In this document: in pieces, positions 5,949 through 7,497 of the stretch | Numbering within the stretch: the stretch's first letter is position 1 | How the letters are laid out: each line of letters begins with the position of its first letter | NCBI GenBank assembly: GCA_902767395.1 | Contig: CACXHI010000170.1 | Coordinates: 1 to 7,497 of the forward strand | DNA: 7,497 nt | From: Oscillospiraceae bacterium | Lineage (GTDB): Bacteria > Bacillota > Clostridia > Oscillospirales > Oscillospiraceae | Direction of reading: 5' to 3' | Translations under genes and position numbers: made by a program | The notes under the pieces: model-generated | Databases searched by the model: none | Told to the model about the DNA's origin: nothing | The model's input: only the letters and a program-made list of their open reading frames with translations

Positions 5949-5953
5949 GGAGG
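5949..5953 (+). promoter_or_regulatory. Ribosome binding site that fixes the lipoprotein start
   Basis: GGAGG is 1 nt from the first in-frame ATG (5955) and 7 nt from the next one (5961). Only the second has workable spacing, so translation is expected to start at 5961. Confidence 0.8.
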
Positions 5954-5960
5954 AATGAAG

Positions 5961-7148
5961 ATGAAGAGATTCAGAGTGTTTGCAATCCTGCCCATTCTCT
6001 GCCTGCTGGTCGGCTGCGCTTTCCAAGGGAACCCGGCGGAATCCGGCACTGCCGCAAGCGGCACGGTCTTGGAGCAGACCGCCTCCGCCGATCAGACCGT
6101 TTCGGAGACGGAAGCGGCGGACAGCGCCGGCACGGAGCCGACTGCGGAGGCCGCCACGGTGACGGAGCCTGCCACAGAATCCACCACACAGCCGCAGACC
6201 GAGACAGAAGAGGAAAGCGGCGAGCCGGAGGGCTGGGAGGAGGAATGGCCGGAGGAATTCCCGGTGGAGAACTACCGCCTGCTTGACGGCGCGATTACAC
6301 AGACCGGCCGCCTCAACAAGTACCGCTATCTCCAGCTCGACGGGGCGGAGAACTATATGAATCTGCTCGCGGACTACGTGCGCCAGGCGCTGAACTGCGG
6401 CGACTCGCTGACGATGCGGGAGGATTCCCCTCATGACGGCTATGCCAACTGGCTCATGGATGCGCCGAAGGGCAGCGCGACGGCGTCCGGCTCCAGCGTC
6501 ACCGGGCGGTTTGTCTTTGATCTCTACCCGGGCTTCTCCCGCATTCTGGAGATGACCGAGCGCCGGATCACCGACCGCGACGCCCTCTCGCAGGCAGCCG
6601 TGGACTTCGCCGCGCGCATTTCCGGCATTACGGGGCCGCTGGAGCTTCTGAAATCCGAGGAGGACGTATTGTCTTATCACGACGAGCGCAGAAGCGGCTA
6701 CCATGACGTGACGGTTCCGGTCATGGTCTATACCTTCCGCTCCCTGACGGAAAGCACTCCGTCGCTGGACGTGCAGGACGGTCAAAGCGCCCCGATCGTC
6801 TGCGGCGACAGCACCGTGGAGGATCTGAACGTCCACGTCCTGACCGTAACCGTCTGGCCGGACGGAACCGTGGTGCGGGCCAACAACTATATCACGCGGG
6901 CGGAGCCGGTCCCCGACGGCTCTGTGCGGATGCCGGATGAGGGCGACGTGCTCGAGCTGATTTCCTATCTGACCTCCTTTACGGAGAACGATACCATCGT
7001 GATCGAAAAGATGCGTGCCGACAGCTTCAGCGTCTATTTCGGCAACGCAACCGTCCACCCGCTTCTGACGGTGACGTATTATTTCGAGAGCCGCCCGACG
7101 GAGCATCAGACCACGGTGTTCAGCATGGAGCTGTTTGACGAAGAATAA
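5961..7148 (+). CDS. Predicted lipoprotein of unrecognised family
   Basis: A 395-residue product that I do not recognise as a named family. It opens with a basic n-region and hydrophobic stretch MKRFRVFAILPILCLLVGC, ending in a lipobox (LVGC) whose Cys19 would be lipidated, so the protein should sit on the outer face of the membrane. Residues 20-99 or so are a low-complexity Thr/Ala/Glu-rich acidic linker finishing in a very acidic EEEW..EE patch. The remaining 300 residues look like a folded alpha/beta domain with two cysteines (within LNCGDS and IVCGDS) and several strand-like stretches such as DLNVHVLTVTVWPDGTVV and PLLTVTYYFESRP. GGAGG 7 nt upstream favours ATG 5961 over ATG 5955. It follows the pseudo-beta-lactamase gene by about 100 nt on the same strand and may share its promoter. 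It is followed directly by a strong terminator. Possible roles (envelope sensing or binding) are guesswork. Confidence 0.8.
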   Translation: MKRFRVFAILPILCLLVGCAFQGNPAESGTAASGTVLEQTASADQTVSETEAADSAGTEPTAEAATVTEPATESTTQPQTETEEESGEPEGWEEEWPEEFPVENYRLLDGAITQTGRLNKYRYLQLDGAENYMNLLADYVRQALNCGDSLTMREDSPHDGYANWLMDAPKGSATASGSSVTGRFVFDLYPGFSRILEMTERRITDRDALSQAAVDFAARISGITGPLELLKSEEDVLSYHDERRSGYHDVTVPVMVYTFRSLTESTPSLDVQDGQSAPIVCGDSTVEDLNVHVLTVTVWPDGTVVRANNYITRAEPVPDGSVRMPDEGDVLELISYLTSFTENDTIVIEKMRADSFSVYFGNATVHPLLTVTYYFESRPTEHQTTVFSMELFDEE

Positions 7149-7153
7149 AGCAA

Positions 7154-7192
7154 AGCAAAAAGCACCGGGCCAAGAGCTCGGCGCTTTTTGCT
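7154..7192. terminator. Bidirectional intrinsic terminator between lipoprotein gene and rnpB
   Basis: AGCAAAAAGC (7154-7163) pairs perfectly with GCTTTTTGCT (7183-7192). Inside, after an A-C mismatch, CCGGGC (7165-7170) pairs with GCTCGG (7176-7181, one G-T wobble) around the loop CAAGA. The GC-rich core is thus followed by five T on both strands, which makes it usable by the lipoprotein transcript (stop 7148) and by rnpB arriving on the minus strand. Confidence 0.88.
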
Positions 7193-7497
7193 GGTGCAAT
7201 CGGGTCTGTAAGCCGGGTTCTGTCTTAGACAGCCATCTATCTTGGCGTACCGTTGCCGGCACGCTCCATGCCACCTCCACGGAGACGGCCGGGCCAGCCA
7301 ACGTCTCCTCCACGGTGTTGCTCCGGATAGAGTTTACAGCACCGGACAGTCTCCAGCCGGCGGGTGAGCTCTTACCTCACCTTTCCACCCTTGCTCCCCC
7401 GCAGCGCAGGGGGGCGGTATCTCTCTGTTGCACTTTTCCTGAAGTCGCCTTCGGCGGGCGTTACCCGTTATCCTTGCCCTGTGGAGCCCGGACTTTC
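7193..7497 (-). ncRNA. rnpB: RNase P RNA, type A (5' end cut by window edge)
   Basis: This is the catalytic RNA of ribonuclease P, which removes 5' leaders from pre-tRNAs. Read on the minus strand from 7497, the universal bacterial elements appear in order: GAAAGTCCGGGCTCC (CR I, P4 5' strand), GGGTAACGCCCG, GTGCAACAGAGAGATACCGCC (CR II region), GGGTGGAAAGGTGAGG and GTAAGAGCTCACC (CR III region). GTAAACTCTATCCGGAGCAA (CR IV) follows, then AAGACAGAACCCGGCTTA (CR V, P4 3' strand). The tail CAGACCCGATTGCACC should be the 3' strand of P1, placing the mature 3' end near 7193 directly against the terminator. By comparison with E. coli type A RNA, about 60 nt of 5' sequence (P1 to P3) lies beyond the window. 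Open frames crossing this region on either strand are not genes. Confidence 0.95.

Noticed and set aside
4892..6064. 390-codon minus-strand frame opposite the pseudo-beta-lactamase gene
   Set aside because: No ribosome binding site or domain was seen. The plus strand carries the membrane span, linker and family landmarks.
5943..7313. 456-codon open frame on the minus strand through rnpB, the terminator and the lipoprotein gene
   Set aside because: Its start lies inside RNase P RNA and it runs through a strong bidirectional terminator, so it is a chance frame.

Overview
The window is a stretch of high-GC chromosomal DNA (roughly 60-65% G+C by eye). It most likely comes from a Clostridia-class Bacillota of the Oscillospiraceae/Ruminococcaceae type. 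The evidence is a Cys-containing L28 tail (CTRC), a PcrA-type helicase with the Gram-positive C-terminal domain, a SpoIID-family sporulation protein, strong AGGAGG ribosome binding sites and a type A RNase P RNA. The exact taxon is an inference.

Layout, left to right. Positions 1-60 hold the last 19 codons of rpmB (ribosomal protein L28, + strand), followed by a clear intrinsic terminator (78-105). The convergent gap to pcrA carries two further perfect inverted repeats (111-167 and 174-206) that no gene explains. On the minus strand follow pcrA (237-2687) and, upstream and overlapping it by 4 nt, a YihY/BrkB-family membrane protein (2684-3529, GTG start). Both are probably read from an extended -10 promoter at 3630-3658. 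A SpoIID-like cell-wall enzyme (3677-4717) lies upstream in the same orientation.

A divergent promoter at 4743-4771 (TTGACG-N17-TAAAAT) drives the plus-strand pair. It gives a leader of about 120 nt with stem-loops, then a membrane-anchored protein with a class A beta-lactamase/PBP-like fold whose three active-site motifs all look destroyed (4898-5863). A 12-bp hairpin (5910-5938) separates it from a lipoprotein of unrecognised family (5961-7148). A bidirectional terminator (7154-7192) separates the lipoprotein from the convergent RNase P RNA gene rnpB, which enters from the right edge (7193-7497, 5' end missing).

How it fits together: the flanks are housekeeping genes (translation, DNA repair, tRNA processing). 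The centre is an envelope-oriented divergent block: SpoIID-like glycan hydrolase, BrkB membrane protein, a serine-hydrolase-fold pseudoenzyme and an acidic lipoprotein. The pseudoenzyme plus lipoprotein pair, with its structured leader, is the least explained part and the best candidate for something undescribed. No mobile element, CRISPR array or tRNA was seen.
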